Origin: Reticulascus tulasneorum
Lineage: Eukaryota > Ascomycota > Sordariomycetes > Glomerellales > Reticulascaceae
Length of the DNA: 64,000 nt
Direction of reading: 5' to 3'
Assembly: GCA_001557505.1 (NCBI GenBank)
Contig: LSAX01000013.1
Span: 620,001 to 684,000 of the forward strand
The notes beneath the pieces were generated by a model. It did not search any database and was not told the origin of the DNA. It saw only the letters and a list, made by a program, of their open reading frames with translations. Each line of letters opens with the position of its first letter. The first letter of the stretch is position 1. This document shows positions 9,802 to 22,065 of this stretch, in pieces. Made by a program: the position numbers and the translations under genes.

Positions 9802-12145
9802 GTTGATCGCTGGGAGTGCCGGAGGGCAGTCCGGGAACTGTGGTCAAGTCAAGGAATACCTTAGGCAATGACGGCTAGGCTGCTTGCTGCTTGCTGGGAC
9901 GGGGCCGGCGGTGTATGTAGCAGCGTGGTGTGGCCGAACGATAAGAATGGGGTTGCTGAGACGCTGCAAGTCAAGGGTGGTGGTGAAAACTGAGTGGGCG
10001 ACGGCCACTGGCAGGACAAGCGATGATTCTTATCTCTAGGGCTGGTCAAGCCACTGCCACAGGTCCAGGCGAGGGGTGAAGACTCAGACCCGAGAGCGGC
10101 GCAAAACAGTGATGCAAAGCTGGCTGCTTTGGGGTTTCGGGCTCTTGTTGGTCTGATGAGTAGCGACAGCAGAAAAACAAAATGATAACTCGAGGATGAA
10201 GGCACGCTTTTTATGCTTGTTTGACTCGCGAATTCGGCATCGAGGAGCTCTCTACTACAGGTAACGTCCCTGATCCATGCATGGCATTCGACATCGCTGT
10301 CACTGTATTGCACATCGGCCCTACGGTTGTCTCCCCGAAGGTGCTTGGATGACTGGTCGAATGGAGCTGCAAGAGGACGCACGTCCTGGTGGACCAGTCG
10401 CGACTCGGCTTCAGGGTCTTTGGAAGCCGAGTGAAAGTCACGTGAGTTGGCAGCACGCAAGGTGCCTATCAGAGGAAGGGCCAATGACCCATCTAGCGGC
10501 TCGCGCACATCTCTCTAGTCTTGATGCGCGACGCTGATGGGGAAGACGGGGTCTACTTCGTAATTATGGATGCGAGTGGTGAGGAAAACGTGGGGAGAGG
10601 CGAGATAAGGACTCCGGACCTGGTCCGTGCGTAAAAGAGGGAGGAGCACTGACCACCTCTTAAAGTTTGTCTGTCCCAAACTGTTGGGAAGATGGAAGAT
10701 TCAATGGAGAGATGAGCATACGATCTGCTAGGTTCAGACATGATTATCGCAGTACATAATTGCCGAATCTATTAAAGTAGATAGAGATCTCAAATTTGTC
10801 TGTATCAGGCCGCCAGTTAGAGACTCCCGACCCGATCTATGGAAGCTGGAGCATCCACCAGTACAGGACCACTCTACGTACAGTGAAATTGTACAGTGCC
10901 CTGTTGTAAGTTAATTATACGTTCATAATTAGTGATCCGTTCAGGGCCAGGCCTCTAATTAGTTAGCGCCGCCGCCCTTGAGTTTGGCCGCCGGCCGGGT
11001 ACACTCTTCTCCTTCTTTTTCGTCCACCCTCTTCGCTATCACCACTAAGAAAACAATCGATCATCTCGGCACTTTGCCAACATCGCGAATCTTGACAATA
11101 ATCCCAAACACCATCGGCCTTTTGCAGTTTTTCTCGTCTTCTCAGTCCAGCTTCAAAGCTTCGCCCAGCAGTTGACTTTCTCTGCCCTGACCGCCGCTGG
11201 TATCACCATTTAATCATTTCAATGACCGCGTCCAATCAGAACCCATCTCATAGAGATAAGGCTAGCCTCAATCGAAGCGGAATTCCAGCCGCTATCGTGA
11301 AGCCCAGCTGCTTGGTCGCCCGCCCCCACTGCTGTAGTGGAATAAGGGTCGTGTTCGGCACCCAAGGATCAGTACAGTCGCCCAACTGTCGGCCAATGAC
11401 ACGGGTCCAGATAGCATTGCAGTACCCCCCTGCCTTCGCAGCAGTTCCAGAGCGAGCAAAGTGCCGAAGCTGCATGAGCAACTATGGATGATTCGCCGAT
11501 CTACCTATGCAGTAGGAACCTACCATCCTCCCCGCGAGCACGAGACATGCTCGCTGGGACCAGTGAGCAGAGGCAATCTAGAAACTATGCATCTTGGCCT
11601 GTGCCTGGAGCTCTAGGCTTGGCCAGACTGGGAGCCACCCCAGGTTCCTTTCGTGGCAGTCACCCACTCACCTGCAAGGAGCTGTCAAGAAGAGTCTCTC
11701 TTATCGCCGCTACCTTAGAAGCGGCCGTGTCTTAGCTTCAGTCGCTATCTCTCACGCCCAAGGCCCCTCCAGTAAGGTCAACTCGCTTCTCGCGACTCAC
11801 GCCTGGACCGCCAGAGAGGTCACACCCTGCCCATTGGCCAAGCTTGTAAGCCACAACCCAGGCACATCTGAAATGCTGGTGGCTTTTAACAGAGTCGGCA
11901 GCTTGGTGATGGAGGCGAAATCGCGAGAAGCCTCGCACCCACATCAGCCTCGTCGACTATATCTTGACCACCACCTCACTCTCTTCAAGTTCAATTTCTC
12001 ATCCCACCCCAGTCCAACATCGACAAAGCCGGACACCCTTTCTCACTGAGCCCACTAGTCTGGCCCGAAAGCAACCCCCCACTCGCCTTCCCAATCACTT
12101 GGGCAACAGCACCATTCTTGCAGGTCATCTGCCGCGACCGACACC
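9802..12145. promoter_or_regulatory. Divergent promoter with many GATA (AreA-type) sites
   Basis: 2.3 kb between the fusion enzyme (leftward) and the Fur-like permease (rightward). HGATAR sites, the target of fungal nitrogen regulators such as AreA, occur at 10030-10035, 10466-10471, 10603-10608, 10744-10749, 10779-10784, 11036-11041 and 11254-11259 on one or the other strand. The right part (11000-12140) is pyrimidine-rich, as in many strongly expressed fungal promoters and 5' leaders. Open frames here (for example minus 9861-10508) are low complexity and I do not accept them as genes. Confidence 0.5.
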
Positions 12146-14222
12146 ATGAGCAACATGCTTCGAGAACGCTACGGTTCCATCAAGGCAAACGCAGCGTCCA
12201 AGACGAAGGCTTCAGGATGGGTCCTGCCCCGCGAGTCTACTTCATTCGCGGATGAGGGTAAATGGTAGAGCTCACTTGCCCCCCCCCCCTCCCCTGAGTA
12301 ACACAGCAGTTAGCTGACTTTACCCCCCAAGGTCTAACATTGACTGCGATGTTACCCCCATTGACCGCCGGACTTGGTCTGCTTACACCATGTTTGGATA
12401 CTGGTTCTCGGTTCGTCTCTGCCCTTGTCCGCCAGTAGTATCAGAGAATGGAATTAACTAACCCGTTCAAAAAGGATGCTCTTAATGCCCAGTCCTGGAT
12501 GGCTCCGGCTTCCATCATTGCCGTCGGGTTGACCTGGTGAGTTATTCTTGAGATTGCGTTCCAGGCTCACGTTCTGGCCTTTTGCCACTCATCCTCCACC
12601 CCTGACCATAGCGCTAATGACAACCACTTCAGGCGAGAGGCTGTGGTCTGCATCATCTTTGGTAGTCTGGTCTGCACTGTCCCTCTGGTCCTCAACGGCA
12701 TGATCGGCGCAAGACTCCATGTCCCATTCCCGATCGGCATCAGGGCTTCGTTTGGTTGGCACTTTGCCAAGTTTGCCATCGTCACCCGCGCTATCACGGC
12801 CCTGTTCTGGCACGCTATCCAGACGTACACCGGATCAACCGCTATGACTCAAATGATTCGAGCCATTTTCCCGTCTTATCTTAACATTCCCAATCATATC
12901 CCTGAATCCATGGGTATCACCACCCAACAGATGGTCAGCCACCTGATTTTCTGGACGCTGCAGTTCCCCATTCTGTTGATCCCACCCCACAAGCTCAAGT
13001 GGTTCTTTGTTGCCAAGTGCGGTAAGTCGCCAGAGCTGATAAGATCCCGGAAGGCAAGTCTCGGTTACTGACCAACTGCAGTTCTTGTCATGACCTCCAC
13101 TGTTGCCGTTGTGATCACCATGACGGCAAAAGCCGGTGGCTCGGGCGATATCTGGAACCAGCCGTACCGGGTTTCGGGATCTACACGATCTTGGCTCATC
13201 CTCAGCAGTTTGTCTAGCATCACTGGAGGCTGGTAAGCAACATGGACCCTCTTCTCAGGCAAGACACCAAGGAAACTAACGAGAATACTCTAAAATAGGG
13301 CAACACTCGCAACAAACATCTCTGATTTCACCCGTTATCTCAAGACGGATAAGGGTGTTTACTGGCAAATCGCCTTCTTGCCCTGCATCCAGCTCTTTTT
13401 GGGGTTTGCCGGAATTATCAGCTGCAGCGCTGCGAATGTTGTCTATGGAGAATACATTTGGGATCCTCTCGTGCTCGTTTCCCATTGGGACGGGCCAGCG
13501 GGGCGCTGTGGTGCATTCTTCGTCGGCCTGTCGTGGGTTGTGGCCCAGATCGGTACGAATCTATCGGCCAACGTTATCAGCTGCGCCAACGATATCTGCT
13601 GCTTGTTCCCCAAGTACATCAACATCAGGCGAGGTGTAATCTTGGCCACCATCACCGCGGCCTGGATCATGCAACCATGGAAGATCATCCACTCCGCTGC
13701 CTCCCTGCTCTCATTCATGAGTGGTCTAGGCATCTTTCTCGCCCCAATTGCCGCACTACTGGGTGCGGACTACTGGATCGTGCATAAGCAGAAGATGGAT
13801 GTGCCAGGGATGTACAGATCCCACGGTCGATATCGATACAACAAATTCGGAACCAACTGGAGGGCAGTCATTGCTTTCCTGGTCAGCGTTGTGCCTAATA
13901 TTCCCGGAATGTATGTATACTGAAACCCAAACCGGGAACTCGAGCTTCAGCTAACAGAACTAGGGCCGCACAAGTCAATCCGGACTTGCGGGCTTCCATC
14001 AATGGTGCGGAGAAATTGTATTACATGTTCTACCTCTGGGGCTACACTAGCGCCTTCCTGACCTACGCTGGTCTTTCGTACTTCTTCCCAGCAAGGGAGA
14101 CGATGGTGGCAAAGACCATCTACGATGACCATGACGTCATTGAAGGCACCTCCGACAACGTCGGCGACTCGGATACGCCTGACGAGAAGAGGAACTACGA
14201 AGTTGAGGAGAGCAAAGTTTGA
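12146..14222 (+). CDS. NCS1 permease, Fur-like (uracil/allantoin type)
   Basis: Plasma-membrane nucleobase/ureide symporter of the NCS1 family, about 556 residues. Exons: 12146..12264, 12332..12410, 12475..12536, 12633..13021, 13082..13232, 13299..13910, 13964..14222. Family marks: VTPIDRRTWSAYTMFGYWFSD at the end of the N-terminal tail, FPIGIRASFGW in the TM2-3 region, and the substrate-site patterns W-x3-Q (WHAIQ) and N-x6-D (NVISCAND), which in studied Fur permeases contact the substrate. About 12 hydrophobic segments; acidic cytoplasmic C-terminus. Start chosen because MSNMLRERYGSIKANAASK is a plausible N-terminal tail. It lies divergent to the fusion hydrolase across a GATA-rich promoter, which suggests it imports that enzyme's substrate or a precursor. 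Uracil, allantoin or uridine are alternatives. Confidence 0.9.
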
Positions 14223-15521
14223 ATCGGCCATTTGCTGACATGAAACTGCCTTCTCCCGAGTGGGCTTGCTCTTTTATGCTAGAATATTGTGGTGTGGCCG
14301 AAGTGCTCTTTGCGGGGCGGGGAGCCCGAACGCGACTCGGTTTTAGAGTGCGGCTATGATGTTGCGAGATGTGATCAAACATTCATTCTAATCTGCTTTC
14401 GATACCTTTTTGATATTTTGTGTGATTGGAAACAGGGGGGTTGAGTGTCAGCTGTGGCTTTCCCAACGGAGTCTGGAGACGGAGCTCCAAACAATACCCT
14501 CTTTTGCCAATAAATAATAATATTCTCAGCTGAAACACAGTTCTTCATGTGACAAATTATCAACGAGAACAGTGAATTCGGGGACCGGACCATAGTCACT
14601 TCTACGCAAGATGTTTGCACAATCTAATAAGGTCAAACGTTTACGAGACCCATAGAAATTTCTTCGGGCAGCGGACCGGTTCGCGTGCCCACAAACGGCT
14701 GTGGCAGCCGTATCTTCTGTCTCTACGAACGCGGGCCGTCTCCGGGACTATTTGGGGACAACTGGCCACGGAGCGGGTGTGTGAGTTCGGCCGCTACGCA
14801 CCTGTTAGGTTGGTGCGATATCCGGCGCTAGAACAAAAGCCAAGGATGGGACCCGAGGGTCCTGCACGAATCCCCGTTGTCTGGCCATGACCATATTCCT
14901 GATGGGCTTAGTCTCCTAAGAGAAAGTTGGGGGACAGCAGCACTCGCCCGATTATTTCCGAAGCCTTTCAAGTGTGCCGATGCTGGCCGTTCAGGTCCCC
15001 TGTGGATCAGAGAGAGCACATTCCATTCATCTCGCATCGCGTCCTCTTGCTGCCGGTTGCGGCCCTTGGAGCTAATAACCCAAGTGACTTTATTAATGGA
15101 GTCGGGTTCCATTAGTGGATGCCAAGGCTTCGGCTACCACTCTTCCAGCCGCTAGCTCGTCAGGATATAATTGCATCCTCGAATCGGCCTTACTAATGAA
15201 ATAAACCTTTCCTGCCGCCACCAAGTTTGGATCCCGTCGGACAGCTTCACTGTCAAGAGTTTCCCACACCTATTACGATCTGTCGTCGGGTTGTTCTTAC
15301 ACGGTACCTTAACTTTCCTGGCGTGCATCTAGCGTTTCCAAGTGCATTGCTCTCCTCTTTGCCGCCACGTGAGATGCTCTAATGATAACCACGACTCGTA
15401 TGACGTCTTCTCCGATAGCGTCTGCAAAGTTTTATCAGCCCATCTACTAATCTCAAGCGAGGAGAACCTTCAGCGGATTGAGCACATAACGCGTCTTGCA
15501 AGGAGCGCCGGTCTCGACAGT
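14223..15521. other. Intergenic between the two NCS1 genes
   Basis: Contains the 3' end of the first permease gene and the promoter of the second. One TGATAA site (GATA type) is at 15383-15388. Short frames at 14615-15155 show no recognisable family. Confidence 0.5.
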
Positions 15522-17197
15522 ATGACTCACGATATGGAAGCTGGCAAGTCCCAGCCCATCTCAACTGCTGGTCATGGAGGCGACCAGGAGAAGCATTTGC
15601 AGGCTGAGAGTCGCTCTCGGGGCACTGGAAAGTTTAACCGCATCCTACACAGAGTGCTGTCAGTTGGCCGGGTGGAGGAAAGAGGAATCCAGCCAGTCCC
15701 TCTCGAGGAGAGGACATCGACCCGATACTTCAATGCTTTCACCATTTGGTGTTCGATGAACGCCAACATCCTTCCGTAAGTTCCTGCAGTTCAACTTCAT
15801 GCTCAATACTGATGGCTATCACACAAAGAATCACCTTTGGGCTGCTCGGACCATCTATATTCGGGCTGAGTCTCAGAGACTCGTCTCTAGTCATTCTCTT
15901 TTTCACATTGCTATCTACCCTAGCTCCCGCCTTCCTATCGACGCTAGGTCACAAAACCGGCATGCGCCAGATGGTCCAAGCCAGATTCAGTTTCGGGTAA
16001 GTTCTAGTCTTTACCATGGATGATCAGTGGCCGGATGCTGATTGAAATAGCCGCTACTTGGTTTCGGTGCCCGTCATTCTCAACCTGGCAACCCTGACCG
16101 GGTTCTGCGTCATCATTTGCGTAGTAGGAGGCCAGTGCCTCTCAGCAGTTACCGACGGGGCGCTGACACCCGATGTTGGCATCGTGTTGATCGCGATCCT
16201 CTCCCTCCTTATCTCGTTCTGCGGCTTCAAGATCTTGCATTTCTACGAAACCTACGCTTGGGTCCCGGCTGTGATATCCGTGATCATCGCTACTGGCTGC
16301 GGAGGATCCCGTCTGAAAGAGCAGGCGACTTTCGAACCAGCAACCGTCTCGCAGGTCTTTAACTTTGGGATGATTGTAGCCTCATACATGCTTCCCTGGG
16401 CATGCATGGCGTCAGATATCACGACTTATTTCAACCCAATGGGGCGCCAGACTTCGTAAGTACGGTCATACTATCGCCCCTGTGCCATGCTAACCTTCAC
16501 GAGCTATCGAATCTTTGCGTATAGCTATCTGGGATTGATCCTCCCGACAATTCTCCTCATGACTCTAGGAGCAGCGATCGGCGGAGCCATCTCCAACGTG
16601 CCCGAGTGGCAGGAGGGCTATGATACGACTCTTGTCGGCGGAGTTCTCGCCGCTATGCTCTCACCGGCTGCTGGCTTCGGCAAATTCGTCGTTGTCGTCT
16701 TAGCCTTCACGCTTCTTGGCAACATAGCCGGTACTATGTATGCCATCACCTTAAACTTCCAAATGCTCATCCCGTGGCTCGTCCACGTGCCCCGATACGT
16801 CTTCTCCGTCATCGTCACGGCGATCATTATCCCGGTTGCCATCAGAGCTGCTGTTGACTTCTTCCTCAATCTCGAAAACTTCGTGGCCTTGATTGGCTAT
16901 TGGTCCGCGTCATTTGTCGGGATCGTGGTCATAGAGCACTTTGTGTTCAGGCATGGAAACCCGAAGCTCTACGACCCTGCGGTATGGAATATCGCCTCCG
17001 GGTTGCCAAGCGGCATCGCTGCACTAGGCGCCGGGGTTCTCAGCTTCGGTCTGGTCATTCCTTGCATGGCACAGGTATGGTGGACTGGACCTATTGCGGT
17101 GACAACCGGAGACATTGGCTTTGAGATTGCTTTCGTCTTGAGTGCTTTGTTTTACCTCCCTTTGCGTTGGATTGAGAGACGGATAATCAAGCGTTGA
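15522..17197 (+). CDS. NCS1 purine-cytosine permease (Fcy type)
   Basis: Second NCS1 transporter, of the fungal purine-cytosine permease branch (FCY2/FcyB-like), about 506 residues. Exons: 15522..15775, 15829..15996, 16051..16455, 16504..17197, with introns of 53, 54 and 48 nt. Matches to the family: RVEERGIQPVPLEERT before TM1, STLGHKTGMRQMVQARFSFG after TM2, GDIGFEIAF and WIERRI near the C-terminus; about 12 hydrophobic segments. The frame is open further upstream to 15342, but the chosen start MTHDMEAGK gives a normal N-terminal tail. It transports cytosine and purines in studied relatives. It may serve with the Fur-like gene to feed ring or ureide nitrogen to the fusion enzyme; alternatively it is a separate nucleobase scavenger. 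Confidence 0.9.
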
Positions 17198-17655
17198 TGA
17201 GTTTGATATGTTAGACTATACCCAAGACAACATAGCCAGGTGATAGAGCATTATATTCCTTAAACTACTGAATTAGGGGGCACGTATCAGAAGTTCGCCA
17301 ATAGTCTATTGCCAGGTCGATACCAGAGAAAAGTGCAATGAACCACAAAACATCCTCCTCTGCCCTGAGTACCTAGGTATGTCAAATTGGTCATAAGCTG
17401 CAGACGAGTATGCAAAATGCGCGTATATATGGCCGCTGTGAGGTCAGACTGGGATACATTCACCGCTAGATAGTTGTATCTTGCACTCAAGCGAATGAGA
17501 ACATTGTATAATTACGCAAAGAGATCCGACTTGTCAGCGAACACAGATCTGTTTGATATCCTAACCATTGCCTATGTGCCGGTATGGATCTCGCTCCTCT
17601 ATTTTAAGCACTCGTCATACACACAACGATGCAGTAGTGGCACAGCTGTCGGATA
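17198..17655. other. Intergenic, convergent 3' ends
   Basis: Between the stops of the Fcy-type permease and the STAND gene. No gene seen. Confidence 0.5.
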
Positions 17656-20600
17656 TCAAGCAGTTCCCCATTTGCGACGCAACTCGCTCTTCCAATCCGA
17701 AAGTTGCCGCACCTGACCATCCACCAAGATCTCCCCAGGACGAAGTTCCCTCTCCAAGGGTGGTATGATTAGCCACCCGTGGCTCGACTTGCAATTGGAG
17801 GTATGGCTCGGTGAGAAGTCTTGCGGCTTGATGACGTTCTCGAGGCACGTCAGACAATGCAGCCCGTCAATGCAGTACCAGCAAACAGCAAAATTCTCGT
17901 CAGCAGCGAACAGCTTCGAACAGTAGTCGCAAGCCATGGCGGGAGAGAAGCCACCCGTTTTCGAGAAGACTTTGGGTAAGCAGATGTCGTTTCTTTGCCG
18001 TTTAGGTGATTGCGAAGCACCAATTTTCGGGGAGCTCATTCTTGGCGAACTATCCCGACCACCATGGGTGGTGGTAAGATGGACTGACTCGGATCCAGCG
18101 GTGGTGGGCATTCTCGTCGACTGCCACAAGGCTCTTGCGTTGACATCATCTCCGACCGCGATGAGCGTTCTTTGCAGGTTTCGTATTCCATATTCGTCGT
18201 TCTGCGGCTCTTCGTCTTCCAAAATTGCAAGGCTCTCCGGGATAAGAATCGCGAGAAGTCCGAAAGCATCCGTCTCCCTTTTTCTTCGTCGGTAGAAGAG
18301 CACAAGATAGACCGACGCCTCGTTGACATCGAACCCGACCATGTGTAGAGGCACGTTTCGATTCTGGTACTTCCTCTGCTGTTCCTTTAATCTCTCGAGC
18401 TTGATAATCCATTGGTCGACCTCGGGCGCTTGGAGCGTGGCATCACTCTGCAACGCTTTGAGATAATAGAGCCTGGCAAGATTTCGGAACGAGCTTGCGA
18501 ACTGCACTCTGACCCCCATGCTGCCCCTTGGTTTGTAATCCACGAAGCATATCTCTTCCTAAATACCGATAGCGGTATCATACTCTTGAGCCCACATATA
18601 TATTGTTCCCAAAGCGTTTCGAAGATAGTATTCTTTTCGAGGGTCTTGCGAGTCGACTGCCATGCGGATAGCGGCTCTGTATCTCTCCGCGATAAACGAA
18701 GCATGCCCTGTCCGGGAGGCTGCCTCCGGGATCCAGTCTTTGATGACATCGTCCGGAATCTGGCTGAGAAGGAAATAGACAAGCCGGCTGTCTCCTTCGT
18801 CTGAGTTTTTTCCATCCATCTCCAGTAGCAACGCCATGGTTTCCGATACACGATTGCTAAACGACAGGAACTTTAGGTATGCCAATTCGGGTTCGAAAAG
18901 CGGGTTGTCGTATGCATTCACCATGGCCTTGCGACAATAGCTGAGACATTCCTCCACCCGCCCAAGTTCCCAGTAATTCACTGCGATCTGGAACTGGTTT
19001 TTATACAGCCGCCATCGGCTACCATCGATCTCCTTGGGTGTTTCGAATACCCTCTTGCTGATGTTTTCCTTCTCGATCACCTCGCACATCAAGTGAAGCT
19101 TAAGAGCTTGCTCATATCGTCCACTCATTGCATGGCAGACTCCCATACGACCGCAGGTCTCGACAATGTCCTGGTCGAGGCTGAGAGCTTGGCTGTAGTA
19201 CTCGAGCGCTATGTCGTGCAATCCCAGGTTCAATAGCGTGCTGCCAATTCTTCTGCACCAGTGTGCTGTCTTTCGTTGATTCGCCCAGTCTGCAGCTCTT
19301 TTCACTCTGGTCTCGAGGGGCACTTCGCCCCAGTGGAAGTCCGAATCTGACCACTTCAGTCCTGTCTCCATAAGCGCCAAGCTTTGGACAACGCCGAAAC
19401 AAAAGAGAGTCGGCATGTACATGACAGAGCCATCCCAGAGCCAAGCTTTTGCGAATATCTTCCCGATCGGCTCGATTAGTCCGCTAGATGTTTTTGCGGC
19501 TTCCACAGCCCAGTCTCGTGCTGCTGGCAGCAAGCCAGCAAGTGTCTCGGGATCGCTCATCCAACGCTGCACAGCCTTGATGTTCCTGTCATTCCAGATA
19601 TCCAAACTCTCCTGGAACAAATTAGTCCATGCAAGAACAATGGGTTCCTCGGTAAGCATGGCAAATAGATGCTTCCCAATTTCGGCCTTGTCTGCTGATG
19701 AAGTTTGAGAGATGTCAATCTGCGACAGATGCTCCTGCCAATACCAGGCCGCGTAGACTTGGAGAGCGTGGCTTTCCTTGTGGAAATATGTTGGATCCGT
19801 AAAGATACGTAAACAAGTCTTGAGAATGTGAAGTCTAGCCTCATAAAGGTCAAACCCGAGCGACTGAGAATAGGCGTCTGCGATGACACCTCTCGAACAA
19901 TTGTCCCGAAAGAATTCACTGACGGAAGCATGGAAGAATGTAACCCAGGTTGTTTGCTTGTTAGAGAAGAACTCAATCTCTCTTTCGTATTCTGTAAAAT
20001 CTGGACTCAGTCTTTGACTAGGTCCACGATCCGGAGACTGGGCTGTGACCGATTGCCGGTGGTGTTCGTGTCTGTCGACAAGATCTGCCGTAGTAAGACC
20101 GTCTTCACGCTCCAAAGTGAAAAAACAAGAGAATTGACCTCGCAAAGACTCCTCAAGTCCAAGCGGCGCATCTCCCACTTTCAGCGCCAGAATAGCCTCG
20201 ATATGTTCAATGGTGAGGCTCATCTCGGCGCATGTCACCCAGCGCAGGATTTCGTTAAGATCCTGGGCTTCGTCAAAACTCAGGGAAGAGGAGAAGCCTA
20301 GAAGTGCTTGCCTGAGCATTCCATTGATCTCTTTGGGGTATGACTGTAGACTCTCGATAATTCTCCGCGGATGCCGTATTCTGTTGAGCTCGGCCAGCAT
20401 GAACTTGGCAAGGATAAAGAGGCCGTCGACCTGTTTAGTCATGACATCAACAATCTGGTTCTTGAACTCGGCGTCAGAGCCTCTAAGTATTCTCGCACGG
20501 TGAACACCTTCCGTGATGTAGGAGATGACATCCTGGCCATTCCGATCTGAAGTCACGTGGAGCGACCGAACCTGCTGGCCGCCGGTTGCGTCGTTCTCCA

Positions 20601-22065
20601 GGGGGGCCAGGACCTTTTCTGACATTGCGTTCCGACCAACCAAAGCAATCTGGACCCTCGTCCCTTCTGGAGACTGTTGATTAAGATCATTGAGCAGCGA
20701 CAGAAACTCTCCAAGTTCGCCTTGGTCTGCTTCGTCCAAGCCATCGAGCAGGACATAGATGTGTCTCTTCCACCGATCAGGGATGCAAGGTTCGATGAAT
20801 AGTCGCCTGAAAGCACTGGATACGGTCTTGATATCGTCGCTGCTGGATAGCACCCGCAGCAGCTGTTTCCCGTAAAAAACGTCATCTTCGCTAATCTGGT
20901 ACGCTATGTCTCGGAGCGCCTGATTAACGGATCGCGTCTCGGGATCTGTTTGGCGAAAGAAGAAGTACCCCATCAAGTGGGTGGTCTCTTGGTGAGATAG
21001 GAGCTTGAGACCCCAAGATACCAACCTGGACGTCAGGTATGATTTTCCCGTCCCTGGGTTCCCACACACCCACAAGAACCGGATGTCCCCTGCTAACCAT
21101 GCTTTCAAAGCAGGGTCTTCAAGTATCCAGTCACCCGTCCCCGCTGTTCTTGTGCGGTTAAGCGAAAGGTAAGCATCTTCTGCATAAACCGAAGGGCGCA
21201 AGATGTCCTTCAGTTTGTCCTTGTTGGACGAGAGAGACTTTTCTCTTGTTTCGGCTCGTAGAGTCTGCACATTGGTATCGACCCTGGACATCATCTCGAC
21301 TAGTCGCTCCTGATTCGAGAGAGATTTCTTGACGCCTACCAGGGTCTCTGCAATGACCAACCTCTCTTCGCCTTGAGTCAAGTGGGCGAGATTCTCCATG
21401 GCACCTGGGACTCTGCTCTCACTACCGAACAGCCGCTTGAAATATGCCTTGAGCCTGCCACGTCGCACTTCGTTTGTTGCGAGAACCAGGACTTCGAAAA
21501 TGGCCACTAGAATCTTTACGACCTTGTCGTGAAGCTCGGACGATAGCCTCTGCGAAATGTAGAATTTTAAACGAATGGTAAAGTCCTGGAGCTGACCAAA
21601 CAGCTCAATAATGGAATCATAACATGCGCTGACATCCTTGGCCGCCTTGACTAAATACATGACTGCGCAATAGATGTTCTGGCTGGGTGCAAACACCTCG
21701 GCGGCCGCACCAGCAAGACTGTCGCCGACGAGCTCGAGCGGTCGCATCGCTAGGGTCATGGCCTGGAACAGCTTGTGACGTCTGTTTCTGAAAGTCTCGA
21801 ACTGCTCATTTTGCCGGTTAACAATGTTCATCAGGTCCTCGGTGGTGGCCATGGGCGGGCTCATAAAATCCTTCAGGTCCTGACCGCCAGATTCGGCATA
21901 AAACTTTTGGGCATCCTCCAGAATGGCGGCGAACTGCCGTTGCATGCTGTTGGTGCGCCGAAGTTCTCGTTTGTCGTCCATGGCGAAGAAATTAACCAAG
22001 CCAGATCTCTGTTCTAGGAGGACATGGAAACGAGGGACACGAGGCGAATGCTTCTCCGGGAGCAA
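17656..22065 (-). CDS. Goodbye-NACHT-TPR-zinc STAND protein, interrupted by one in-frame TAG
   Basis: Large fungal NLR-like protein. The minus frame is open from 22065 to 18562 (1168 residues), meets TAG at 18559..18561, then continues in the same frame for 300 residues to 17656. N-terminal Goodbye-like helical domain (about 40-260; FAPSQNIYCAVMYLVKAAKDVSACYDS), NACHT NTPase with Walker A GNPGTGKS at 335-342 and Walker B YVLLDGLDEAD near 430, TPR-like helices from about 900 to 1250, and a C-terminal ZZ-like cysteine cluster (CDYC, CWYC, CLTC, then C and H) followed by HGWLIIP. The stop splits a TPR helix (AIGI-stop-EEICF), where relatives appear to have Trp. As sequenced it encodes a protein lacking the zinc tail. 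A second possible start is MDDKREL at 21981. Likely role in non-self recognition or programmed cell death; inferred. Confidence 0.8.

Noticed and set aside
9861..10508. 215-codon open frame on the minus strand upstream of the fusion enzyme
   Set aside because: Low complexity, no family, lies in the GATA-rich promoter and 5' leader; no splice logic connects it to the fusion gene.
11222..12049. Plus-strand frames at 11222-11491 and 11594-12049 as small genes
   Set aside because: Pyrimidine-rich leader sequence without family or splice support just before the Fur-like permease.
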